Part shown: positions 14,211 through 20,475 of the stretch, in pieces
How positions within the stretch are numbered: the first letter of the stretch is position 1
Layout of the letters: each line of letters opens with the position of its first letter
From: an uncultured Mycolicibacterium sp.
GTDB lineage: Bacteria > Actinomycetota > Actinomycetes > Mycobacteriales > Mycobacteriaceae
Length of the DNA stretch: 27,655 nt
Assembly: GCF_937941905.1 (NCBI RefSeq)
Contig: NZ_CALDGS010000154.1
Coordinates: forward strand, 1-27,655
Direction of reading: 5' to 3'
The notes under the pieces: generated by a model
The model's input: the letters and a program-made list of their open reading frames with translations, nothing else
What the model was told of the DNA's origin: nothing
Database searches by the model: none
Made by a program: the position numbers and the translations under genes

Positions 14211-15608
14211 TTACTCGGTGTGGTCGATGTCGATGGATAGGGCGCGACGGTCCTCGGTCGGACCGGCCGCGGTGGGCAGGGGCAGTTCCCCGCCGGAGAC
14301 GGCGTCGACGGTCTGCGGGTCGAGCTGGAACAGTTCCCGCAGCGCCTCGGCGTAGCTGTCGCCGCCGGGCCGGCTGGCGAGCTGCTTGACCCGCACCGTG
14401 GGGGCGTGCAGCAGCTTGTCGACCACCCGGCGTACCGTGCGGGCGACCTCGTTGCGCTGGGTCTCGTCGAGGCCCGGCAGCCGGTTGTCGAGCCGCAGCA
14501 GCTCGGCCTCGACCACCTCGGCGGCCCGCTGGCGCAGTGCGGTGACCGTCGGAGCGACCTCGGCCATCCGCTGGCCGGCCAGGTAGTTGGCGACCTCGGC
14601 GGCGACCAGGGCGCGGGCGGCCTCGGCGTCGGAGGCGGCGGCCCGGGCCGACGGCTCGCGCTGGATGCGCTCCATGTCGATGACGTGGGCGCCGGGCAGC
14701 CCCGCCACCGCGGCGTCCACGTCGCGCGGCATGCCCAGGTCGCACAGCACCAGCTCGCGTTCCTCGGGACGGCCGGACAGCGCCCGGTGCACGTCGGCCA
14801 GCGTCACCACCGGGCGCACCGCGCCGGTGCTGCTGACCACGACGTCGGCGTCGGCGAGCGCGGCCGCGACATGGTCCAGCGACATCGGCTCGGCGGCCAC
14901 ACCCTGCTCGCGGATGTTCTCGGCGAGCCGCTGTGCCCGCTCCAGCGACCGGTTGACCACCGCGACGCGGTCCACCCCGGCCACGACGAGGTGCTTGGCG
15001 GCCAGCGCGCCCATCGCGCCGGCGCCGATGATGACGGCGTTGCGGCCGGCCAGCCCGGTGCGGGAGCCCGCCCCGCCGAGGCGCTCGGAGGCGATGTCGA
15101 GCGCGACCGACACCACCGACGCGCCGGCCTTGTCGATGCCGGTCTCGGAGTGCACCCGCTTGCCGACCGACAGCGCCCGCTGGGCCAGCTCGTGCAGGGT
15201 GCGCCCGACGAAGCGGTTGGCCTCGGCGGTGGCGTAGGCCCGGCGGACCTGGCCGAGCACCTGCTGCTCGCCCACGACCGCCGAGTCCAGCCCGCCGGCC
15301 ACCGCGAACAGGTGCTCGACGGCGGCCTCGGCGTAGCGCACGTAGGCGTACTTGGTCAGGTCGTTCAGCGGCATGCCGGCGTGTTCGGCGAGCACCTGGC
15401 CGATCACCGACAGGCCGCCGTGGAAGGCGTCGACGACGGCGTAGATCTCCACCCGGTTGCAGGTGGAGAGCATCATCGCCTCGGTGACCAGGGACGACTG
15501 CAGGATCTCGTCGACGATCTTGATCTGATCGGACTCGTCGGTGCTCAGTTGCTCGAGCACGGACACCGGCGCGCTGCGGTGTGAGACCCCGAACAGCAGC
15601 ACACTCAC
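14211..15608 (-). CDS. hemA: Glutamyl-tRNA reductase
   Basis: A 465-residue enzyme that reduces glutamyl-tRNA(Glu) to glutamate-1-semialdehyde with NADPH, the first committed step of C5 heme synthesis and the usual control point. The catalytic cysteine is C50 in MMLSTCNRVEIY. The NADPH fold carries AVIIGAGAMGALAAKHL. SSTGAVRPV and LCDLGMPRDVD follow, and the C-terminal helical dimerisation domain is complete. GTG start at 15608. A TAGGGT hexamer (15626-15621 on this strand) lies 12 nt upstream and could start the operon transcript with a very short leader. It is separated from the upstream glutaredoxin-like gene by 84 nt. Confidence 0.96.
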   Translation of the reverse strand: MSVLLFGVSHRSAPVSVLEQLSTDESDQIKIVDEILQSSLVTEAMMLSTCNRVEIYAVVDAFHGGLSVIGQVLAEHAGMPLNDLTKYAYVRYAEAAVEHLFAVAGGLDSAVVGEQQVLGQVRRAYATAEANRFVGRTLHELAQRALSVGKRVHSETGIDKAGASVVSVALDIASERLGGAGSRTGLAGRNAVIIGAGAMGALAAKHLVVAGVDRVAVVNRSLERAQRLAENIREQGVAAEPMSLDHVAAALADADVVVSSTGAVRPVVTLADVHRALSGRPEERELVLCDLGMPRDVDAAVAGLPGAHVIDMERIQREPSARAAASDAEAARALVAAEVANYLAGQRMAEVAPTVTALRQRAAEVVEAELLRLDNRLPGLDETQRNEVARTVRRVVDKLLHAPTVRVKQLASRPGGDSYAEALRELFQLDPQTVDAVSGGELPLPTAAGPTEDRRALSIDIDHTE

Positions 15609-15620
15609 AGCGACATCACC

Positions 15621-15626
15621 ACCCTA
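15621..15626 (-). promoter_or_regulatory. Candidate -10 of the hemACDB operon
   Basis: On the minus strand TAGGGT fits TANNNT and lies in the 84-nt gap upstream of hemA. No convincing -35 is seen. If used, the 5' leader would be only about 5 nt. Confidence 0.35.
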
Positions 15627-15692
15627 GCCACGGTAGTCGTTTACCATCGGCCGGCCAAATTCGCCAGGGCCGGTCGACCCCGCCCCCGCGGA

Positions 15693-15950
15693 TCAGCCTC
15701 CGGCCAGCTCGGCACGCAACGCGGGGACGTCGACCTCCCAGTAGCTGTGCTCGACGCCGTCGAGCAGCACCACCGGCAGCCGGTCGCCGAACTCGGCCCG
15801 CAGCGACTTGTCGCCGGCCGCGGCGGCCTCGTCGACGTCGGTGACCGCGTACTCGAACCCGAGCTCGGCGGCCAGCCCGTCGAGCTGGCGCCGGGCCCGT
15901 TCGCACAGCCCGCACCCGGCTCGGGTCAACAACACGACGCTGCGATCCAC
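15693..15950 (-). CDS. Glutaredoxin/thioredoxin-fold small protein (Rv0508-like)
   Basis: An 85-residue protein with the redox motif CGLC in LLTRAGCGLCERARRQLDGLA, the TxVDEAA element and the cis-proline region RLPVVLLDGVEHSYWEVD. This is the DUF836/glutaredoxin-like family of small thiol oxidoreductases. GTG at 15950 is 6 nt after a GATACT -10-like hexamer, implying a leaderless transcript. It lies upstream of hemA on the same strand and is divergent from the SerB1-like gene, with only 39 nt between the two starts. The partner is unknown. Confidence 0.85.
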   Translation of the reverse strand: MDRSVVLLTRAGCGLCERARRQLDGLAAELGFEYAVTDVDEAAAAGDKSLRAEFGDRLPVVLLDGVEHSYWEVDVPALRAELAGG

Positions 15951-15956
15951 GCCGCC

Positions 15957-15982
15957 AGTATCCCCAAGCGGTGCCCTACATT
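15957..15982. promoter_or_regulatory. Divergent leaderless promoter pair
   Basis: AGTATC at 15957-15962 reads GATACT on the minus strand and ends 6 nt before the glutaredoxin GTG (15950). TACATT at 15977-15982 on the plus strand ends 7 nt before the phosphatase GTG (15990). Both genes therefore appear leaderless and share a 39-bp promoter region. Confidence 0.5.
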
Positions 15983-15989
15983 GGTTCCC

Positions 15990-16889
15990 GTGTCGGATTC
16001 GGGCCGTATCCGGGCGGCATCGGGGGACGCCGGCGACCAGCAGGTCGCCGGCGCGGCCAGTGCCGAGCTCGCCGTCACCGAACTTGCCGAGCAGTCCCCG
16101 CCGCCGACTCCGCCGACCGACCTGACCGCGGCGGCGTTCTTCGACGTCGACAACACCCTGGTGCACGGCTCGTCGCTGGTGCACTTCGCCCGCGGGCTGG
16201 CCGCCCGCAACTACTTCAGCTACGCCGACATGGCCCGGTTCTTGTGGGCGCAGGCCAAGTTCCAGCTGACCGGGCGGGAGAACAGCGACGACGTGGCCGC
16301 CGGGCGGCGCAAGGCGCTGGCGTTCATCGAGGGCCGCTCGGTCGACGAGCTCGTCGCACTCGGCGAGGAGATCTACGACGAGATCATCGCCGACAAGATC
16401 TGGCCGGGCACCCGCGCGCTGGCGCAGATGCACCTCGACGCCGGTCAGCAGGTGTGGCTGGTCACCGCGACCCCCTACGAGCTGGCCGCGATCATCGCCC
16501 GCCGGCTCGGGCTGACCGGGGCGCTGGGCACCGTCGCCGAGTCGGTGGACGGGGTGTTCACCGGCCGGCTGGTCGGCGACATCCTGCACGGCACCGGCAA
16601 GGCGCACGCGGTGCGCACGCTGGCGGTCCGGGAGGGGCTGAACCTGCGCCGCTGCACCGCCTACTCGGACAGCTTCAACGACGTGCCGATGCTGTCGCTG
16701 GTCGGCACCGCGGTCGCGATCAACCCGGACTCCGCGCTGCGCGCCCTGGCCCGCGAGCGGGGCTGGGAGATCCGCGATTTCCGCACCGCCCGCAAGGCGG
16801 CGGTGATCGGGGTGCCGTCGGCGGTGGCGCTGGGCGCGGCCGGCGGTGCGCTGGCGGCGCTCGCGTCCCGGCGGCACTCCCCGCGCTGA
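15990..16889 (+). CDS. serB1: HAD-IB family phosphatase, SerB1-like (Rv0505c-like)
   Basis: A 299-residue HAD hydrolase. Motif I is FFDVDNTLVHGSS (nucleophile Asp after an Ala/Thr/Glu/Pro-rich N-terminal tail of about 50 residues). Motif II is LVTATP, motif III the lysine in HGTGKAHAV, and motif IV YSDSFNDVPML. The HAD-IB subfamily includes phosphoserine phosphatase SerB and CicA-type phosphatases. The name serB1 follows mycobacterial convention and the substrate is not proven. The C-terminus (about 274-293, VIGVPSAVALGAAGGALAALA) is hydrophobic and may be a membrane tail, unusual for a serine biosynthesis enzyme. GTG at 15990 fits a leaderless start after TACATT. Confidence 0.85.
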   Translation: MSDSGRIRAASGDAGDQQVAGAASAELAVTELAEQSPPPTPPTDLTAAAFFDVDNTLVHGSSLVHFARGLAARNYFSYADMARFLWAQAKFQLTGRENSDDVAAGRRKALAFIEGRSVDELVALGEEIYDEIIADKIWPGTRALAQMHLDAGQQVWLVTATPYELAAIIARRLGLTGALGTVAESVDGVFTGRLVGDILHGTGKAHAVRTLAVREGLNLRRCTAYSDSFNDVPMLSLVGTAVAINPDSALRALARERGWEIRDFRTARKAAVIGVPSAVALGAAGGALAALASRRHSPR

Positions 16890-16895
16890 TAGGCT
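16890..16895 (+). promoter_or_regulatory. -10 element TAGGCT upstream of the HadA-like gene
   Basis: TAGGCT directly follows the serB1-like stop codon. If used, the transcript would start near 16902 and carry a leader of about 64 nt that contains a 16-bp palindrome (16919-16934) and a Shine-Dalgarno. Confidence 0.35.
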
Positions 16896-16918
16896 CGGCC
16901 GGCACCGGCAGACCGGGA

Positions 16919-16934
16919 CACCGGCCGGCCGGTG
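16919..16934. repeat. 16-bp perfect palindrome in the leader of the HadA-like gene
   Basis: CACCGGCCGGCCGGTG is a perfect palindrome 31 nt before the ATG at 16966 and 29 nt after the serB1-like stop. It could be a regulator site or fold as an RNA hairpin ending the serB1 transcript. Confidence 0.5.
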
Positions 16935-16965
16935 CGGCCCCGACGGACCACGGAGCGGAGCACAC

Positions 16966-17505
16966 ATGGGCATCGCGGACGAGATCATCGGCACCCACTA
17001 CCGGTACCCGGACTACTTCGAGGTGGACCGGGAGAAGATCCGCGAGTTCGCCAAGGCGGTCAAGAACGAGCACCCGGCGCACTTCACCGAGGAGGCCGCC
17101 GCCGAGTGCGGCTCGGACGCGCTCATCGCGCCGCTGACCTTCCTGGCGGTGGCCGGCCGGCGGGTGCAGCTGGAGATCTTCAACCAGTTCGACGTGCCGA
17201 TCAACCTGGAGCGGGTGCTGCACCGCGACCAGAAGCTGATCTTCCACCGCCCGATCAAGGCCGGTGACCGGCTGTACTTCGACTCCTACCTGGACTCGGT
17301 GATCGAGTCGCACGGCACGGTGATCTGCGAGGTCCGCGCCGAGGTCACCGACGCCGCGGGCGAGCCGGTGATCACCAGCGTGGTCACCATGCTCGGCGAG
17401 GCCAAGTCCGACACCGAGGCCGACGAGGTGGCGGCCCGGATCGCCGCCCGCCGCGAGGCCGCGATCGCGCAGATGATCGCCGGGCAGAAGAAGACCGACA
17501 GCTAG
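16966..17505 (+). CDS. UPF0336 MaoC-like dehydratase, HadA-like (Rv0504c-like)
   Basis: A 179-residue single hot-dog protein of the FAS1-type dehydratase/UPF0336 family. It has the N-terminal IGTHYRYPDYFEVDREKIREFAKAVK, the substrate-loop region APLTFLAVAGRR and HRPIKAGDRLYFDSYLDSV. These proteins resemble the HadA and HadC subunits that pair with HadB in mycolic acid elongation, and usually lack the catalytic Asp-His of HadB. A structural or partner role is therefore likely, but no hadB is in the window. ATG at 16966 with GGAG 5 nt upstream. It converges with the acyltransferase gene 16 nt away. An Ala/Arg-rich helical tail (about 145-179) extends beyond the domain. Confidence 0.87.
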   Translation: MGIADEIIGTHYRYPDYFEVDREKIREFAKAVKNEHPAHFTEEAAAECGSDALIAPLTFLAVAGRRVQLEIFNQFDVPINLERVLHRDQKLIFHRPIKAGDRLYFDSYLDSVIESHGTVICEVRAEVTDAAGEPVITSVVTMLGEAKSDTEADEVAARIAARREAAIAQMIAGQKKTDS

Positions 17506-17521
17506 CCCGACCGGGGCGAAC

Positions 17522-18580
17522 TCAGCCCAAGAACATGTTGCGCCGTTGCGCGAGCAGCCGGTACAGCGTCTGCTGGATGGTCTCGCGCACCTGGTCGGTG
17601 AGCTCGAAGGTGACCATCGGGTCGTCGGCGGCCGACTCGTCGTAGCCGGCGGTCGCGATGGGCTCGCCGAACTCGATGTACCACTTCGACGGCAGCGGGA
17701 TCATGCCGAGCGGCCCGGCCGCCGGGAACAGCGGGGTGACCGGGAAGTACGGGAACCCGAGCAGCCGGGCCACCACCTTCAGGTCGGCGATCATCGGGTA
17801 GATCTCCTCGCTGCCCACGATCGAGCAGGGGATGATCGGCGCCCCGGTGCGCAGCGCGGCCGAGACGAACCCGCCGCGGCCGAACCGCTGCAGCTTGTAA
17901 CGGTCCCGGAAGTGCTTGCCGAGCCCCTTGTAGCCCTCCGGGAACACCGCGGTGAGCTCGCCGTTGGTCAGCAGCCGGTGGGCGTCGGCGGTGCAGGCCA
18001 GGGTGTGGCCGGCCTTGCGGGCGGCCTCCCCCACCACCGGCAGGTCGAACACCATGTCGGCGGCCAGCATCCGCAGGTCGCGGTGCGCCGGGTGGTGGTC
18101 GTGCACGGCCACCGAGGCCATCAGGCCGTCGAACGGCAGCACCCCGGCGTGGTTGGCCACCACCAGGGCCGCCCCGGTGGCGGGCAGGTGCTCGATACCG
18201 CGCACCTCGACCCGGAACCAGTTGTTGAACAGCACCCGCAGCAGCGGCAGGAACACCGCCTCGTTGAGGTGCGGGTCGAACCCGAACTCGTCGACCGGGT
18301 AGTCACCGGTCATCCGGCGCCGGACGAAGTCGGCCACCGCGGCGATGCGCTGGGCCAGTTCGTTGGGCTCGGGCTCGGCCGAACCGGTGCGCCGCTCGTC
18401 GAGGTCGCGGACGACCGCCGCGAGCTCCTCGACGGTGGCCGAGGCCTGCGGGCCGGCCAGCGTCGACGGGTGCCGCCGGGCGCTGTCGGCCCGCCGGGTC
18501 ACCCGGCGCTGCGCGGAACGCGTCGAACCGGAGTGCAACGGAATGACCTTGGCTTCCGAATCGCCCGCCACGTGTGTCAC
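17522..18580 (-). CDS. Lysophospholipid/glycerol acyltransferase family protein (Rv0502-like)
   Basis: A 352-residue PlsC-type acyltransferase. Motif I is VVANHAGVLPFDGL (NHxxxxxD form), motif III is AVFPEGYKGLGK, and IIPCSIVGSEE follows in the usual order. The first about 100 residues are polar and probably disordered. Its expected role is acyl transfer in membrane lipid or envelope synthesis; the substrate is unknown. The start GTG at 18580 overlaps (GTGA) the stop of a 14-codon ORF that follows galE2, supporting this start. A second in-frame GTG at 18571 is possible. In M. tuberculosis cmaA2 lies next to it as I recall; here a HadA-like gene is the neighbour. Confidence 0.88.
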   Translation of the reverse strand: MTHVAGDSEAKVIPLHSGSTRSAQRRVTRRADSARRHPSTLAGPQASATVEELAAVVRDLDERRTGSAEPEPNELAQRIAAVADFVRRRMTGDYPVDEFGFDPHLNEAVFLPLLRVLFNNWFRVEVRGIEHLPATGAALVVANHAGVLPFDGLMASVAVHDHHPAHRDLRMLAADMVFDLPVVGEAARKAGHTLACTADAHRLLTNGELTAVFPEGYKGLGKHFRDRYKLQRFGRGGFVSAALRTGAPIIPCSIVGSEEIYPMIADLKVVARLLGFPYFPVTPLFPAAGPLGMIPLPSKWYIEFGEPIATAGYDESAADDPMVTFELTDQVRETIQQTLYRLLAQRRNMFLG

Positions 18581-18621
18581 TCCCCCGTCTTCACCGTTGC
18601 TCTGCGAATCGGTCCGGACAT
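18577..18621 (-). CDS. 14-codon bridging ORF between galE2 and the acyltransferase gene
   Basis: ATG at 18621 shares a base with the galE2 stop (TGATG), and the TGA at 18579-18577 overlaps the GTG start of the acyltransferase (GTGA). The predicted peptide is MSGPIRRATVKTGE. The exact junctions at both ends suggest a translational coupling device that keeps ribosomes on the message across the 40-nt gap. No similarity is recognised, and the peptide itself may have no function. Confidence 0.35.
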   Translation of the reverse strand: MSGPIRRATVKTGE

Positions 18622-19700
18622 CAGCGCCCCCACCGCTGTGCCACCGCGATCGCCCGACTCTCCACCGAGCCTACCCACCGCGGGTCGATGATCGGGGTCA
18701 AACCGCGGCCACGCACGTAATCGTCGAACGCCCCGACGGTCGTCCACTTCGGCGCGAAGCCGAGCTCGGTGCGCATCCGGCTGGTGTCCATCACCCGGCC
18801 GTAGCACAGATAGTCGATCTGCTCGCTGTCGAGCTCGGTGAAACGCGTTGCGCGCCTGACCGAGTCGACCATGCGCAGCGCCGAGCGCGGCACCGGCAGC
18901 GCGATCCGCCCGGCACGGCGCAGGGCCTGCGACATCATCACGATGCCGTCGGCGCCGATGTTGAAGGTGCCGGGCACCCCGGCGGTGGTCGCGTGCTCGA
19001 GCGCGCCGAGCGCGTCCTGCTCGTGCAGCAGCTGCAGCCGGGCGTCGTGGCCGACGATGGTGGGCACCACCGGGCCGGCCAGGTACCGCGACAGCGCGGT
19101 GTCCATGGCCGGGCCGATGAGGTTGGCCAGCCGCAGGATGGTGACCGCGACGTCGGGCCGGCGCCGGGCCAGCCCGCGGGCGTAGCCCTCGATGTCGATG
19201 CTGTCGCGGGCGAACCCGTCCCGCGGCGGCCGGTGGGCGCTGCACTCCTCGGTGAACGCCACCGGGTCGCGGGAACTCGAGCCGTAGACCGCCGAGGTGG
19301 ACTTGAGCACCACCCGCCGCACCGAGGGCGTCTTCTGGCACGCGGCGAACAGCTGGATGGCGCCCATCACGTTGAGTTCCTTCAACGTGGCCCGACCCCC
19401 GGAGCGGGGGACGTAGGACGCGGCTGCGGCGTGCACCACCGTGTCCACCGCCTTGTTGCGGAGGACCTTGGCGATGAACGGATTCCGGATGTCGGCCAGG
19501 ACGAACTCGGCCCGGCCCATCCGGCGCAGCAGATCCTTGCTGGGCGCCACCGCGTCGACCGCGATGACGTGCTCGATGCGGGGGTTCTGCGCCAGCCGCG
19601 CGGTCAGATAGCCACCGAGGAACCGGCTGGCCCCGGTGACGAGCACGACGCGCGGATACCCGCGCGGGTGTTCGTCGTCGCGGCGGCCTTCCGATTCCAT
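18621..19700 (-). CDS. galE2: NAD-dependent epimerase/dehydratase family protein ('galE2', Rv0501-like)
   Basis: A 359-residue extended SDR protein. The nucleotide-binding motif is VTGASRFLGG (21-30), D70 lies in LADIRNP, and KSTSAVYGSSS (133-143) carries the conserved serine. The catalytic YxxxK expected about 25 residues later is absent. That region reads DGFARDSIDIEGYARGLARR and has no Tyr-x3-Lys pair, so UDP-glucose 4-epimerase activity is doubtful and galE2 is only a customary name. ATG at 19700 lies 7 nt after TAGGCT, implying a leaderless message. It is upstream of the acyltransferase via a 14-codon bridging ORF, hinting at a shared envelope lipid or glycan role. Confidence 0.85.
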   Translation of the reverse strand: MESEGRRDDEHPRGYPRVVLVTGASRFLGGYLTARLAQNPRIEHVIAVDAVAPSKDLLRRMGRAEFVLADIRNPFIAKVLRNKAVDTVVHAAAASYVPRSGGRATLKELNVMGAIQLFAACQKTPSVRRVVLKSTSAVYGSSSRDPVAFTEECSAHRPPRDGFARDSIDIEGYARGLARRRPDVAVTILRLANLIGPAMDTALSRYLAGPVVPTIVGHDARLQLLHEQDALGALEHATTAGVPGTFNIGADGIVMMSQALRRAGRIALPVPRSALRMVDSVRRATRFTELDSEQIDYLCYGRVMDTSRMRTELGFAPKWTTVGAFDDYVRGRGLTPIIDPRWVGSVESRAIAVAQRWGR

Positions 19701-19707
19701 CGGACCC

Positions 19708-19713
19708 AGCCTA
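19708..19713 (-). promoter_or_regulatory. -10 element TAGGCT, leaderless promoter of galE2
   Basis: The minus-strand TAGGCT ends 7 nt before the ATG at 19700, the exact spacing for leaderless transcription. It separates galE2 from the bS22 gene. Confidence 0.5.
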
Positions 19714-19730
19714 GCGGCGAAATCCGAAAG

Positions 19731-19832
19731 CTACTTGCCGAGCTTCCTGCGCTGCACCCGCGTCCGACGAAGCAACTTGCGGTGCTTCTTCTTCGACATG
19801 CGCTTACGCCGCTTCTTGATGACTGAACCCAT
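19731..19832 (-). CDS. Small ribosomal subunit protein bS22 (AURKAIP1/COX24-type, Rv0500B-like)
   Basis: A 33-residue, extremely basic protein beginning [20 protein letters not shown], with about 18 Lys/Arg. It matches the mycobacterial 30S protein bS22 seen in ribosome structures near the decoding region, and the AURKAIP1/COX24 C-terminal motif of mitochondrial ribosomal proteins. It is too short for most gene finders. ATG at 19832 has GGAG 3 nt before it. Codons are less GC-rich than the neighbours because of the Lys content. It stands alone, between galE2 and the HTH gene, as in other mycobacteria to my knowledge. Confidence 0.88.
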
Positions 19833-19976
19833 GAACTCCGCTACCTAAAGATCCCAGAGCCGGTCCCGGGTGGGGCCGGCTGCCTCGACCGACCCACTTT
19901 ACCCGTGGCCCGCCGCCGAACGGAAAACCACCCCTGGCTTCGCCGGCGGGCGGCCGTCGGGGGGCTGTCCACCGCC

Positions 19977-20087
19977 GTCCGGGCGCCGCCCGGACACGCG
20001 GAAGTGGGCCTGCGGGCCGGGAGCCCGGCCGGCAGGCCACCTCCGCGGGCGGACCGTTACGCCACGTCGGCGGGCGGATCAGCCCGC
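19977..20087 (-). terminator. Cluster of three GC hairpins after the HTH gene
   Basis: Three strong inverted repeats lie downstream of or across the HTH gene's stop: GCGGGC/GCCCGC (20070-20087) spanning the stop codon; a 32-nt near-perfect palindrome (20007-20038: GGCCTGC, G, GGCCGGG, AG, CCCGGCC, G, GCAGGCC); and GTCCGGGC/GCCCGGAC (19977-19995). They probably end or insulate transcription before bS22. The 246-nt gap 19833-20078 holds no other recognisable gene. Confidence 0.5.
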
Positions 20088-20333
20088 GTCGAAGTAGGAC
20101 GACTCCAGCAGGTCGTGTACCGCCTTGGCGTGCACCCGGAAGGACCGGCCCACCCGGACGGCGGGCAGTTCACCGCTGTGCACCAGCCGGTACACGGTCA
20201 TCTTGCTGACCCTCATGAGACTCGCCACCTCGGCGACCGTCATGAATTGCGTTCTCGGCTGCGCGTCGGCAACGACGTTGTCGCGCTTCACGCCGCCCGA
20301 TTCCCGCGCCGATGGCCCGTTGATAGACGTCAT
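20079..20333 (-). CDS. Excisionase/BldC-like helix-turn-helix DNA-binding protein (Rv0500A-like)
   Basis: An 84-residue protein whose C-terminal part (about 31-75) is a MerR/excisionase-type winged helix: FMTVAEVASLMRVSKMTVYRLVHSGELPAVRVGRSFRVHAKAVHDLLE. It is of the BldC/helix_turn_helix family common in actinobacteria, and binds DNA without a ligand domain. ATG at 20333 begins MTSINGPSARE, which agrees with the mycobacterial homologue I recall. In-frame GTGs further upstream (for example 20393) would extend it without homology. A TATTCT hexamer at 20412-20417 may be its -10. Targets are unknown; it is not linked to a prophage here. Confidence 0.88.
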   Translation of the reverse strand: MTSINGPSARESGGVKRDNVVADAQPRTQFMTVAEVASLMRVSKMTVYRLVHSGELPAVRVGRSFRVHAKAVHDLLESSYFDAG

Positions 20334-20411
20334 CGCAACCCATTCCATCGGGCACGGGCAGTTTCCAGCGACTTCCCCTCCGCTGGCACCCACCCGCGCA
20401 ATACACCCAGG

Positions 20412-20417
20412 AGAATA
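20412..20417 (-). promoter_or_regulatory. Candidate -10 TATTCT upstream of the HTH gene
   Basis: Minus-strand TATTCT lies in the AT-richer 142-nt gap between proC and the HTH gene. It would give a leader of about 70 nt to the ATG at 20333. No clear -35 is found. Confidence 0.35.
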
Positions 20418-20475
20418 GCGTGGCGGGTGGGGTTACTGCGACGGGTGTGGGGTAATCCGTTCCAATTTAGGTGAA

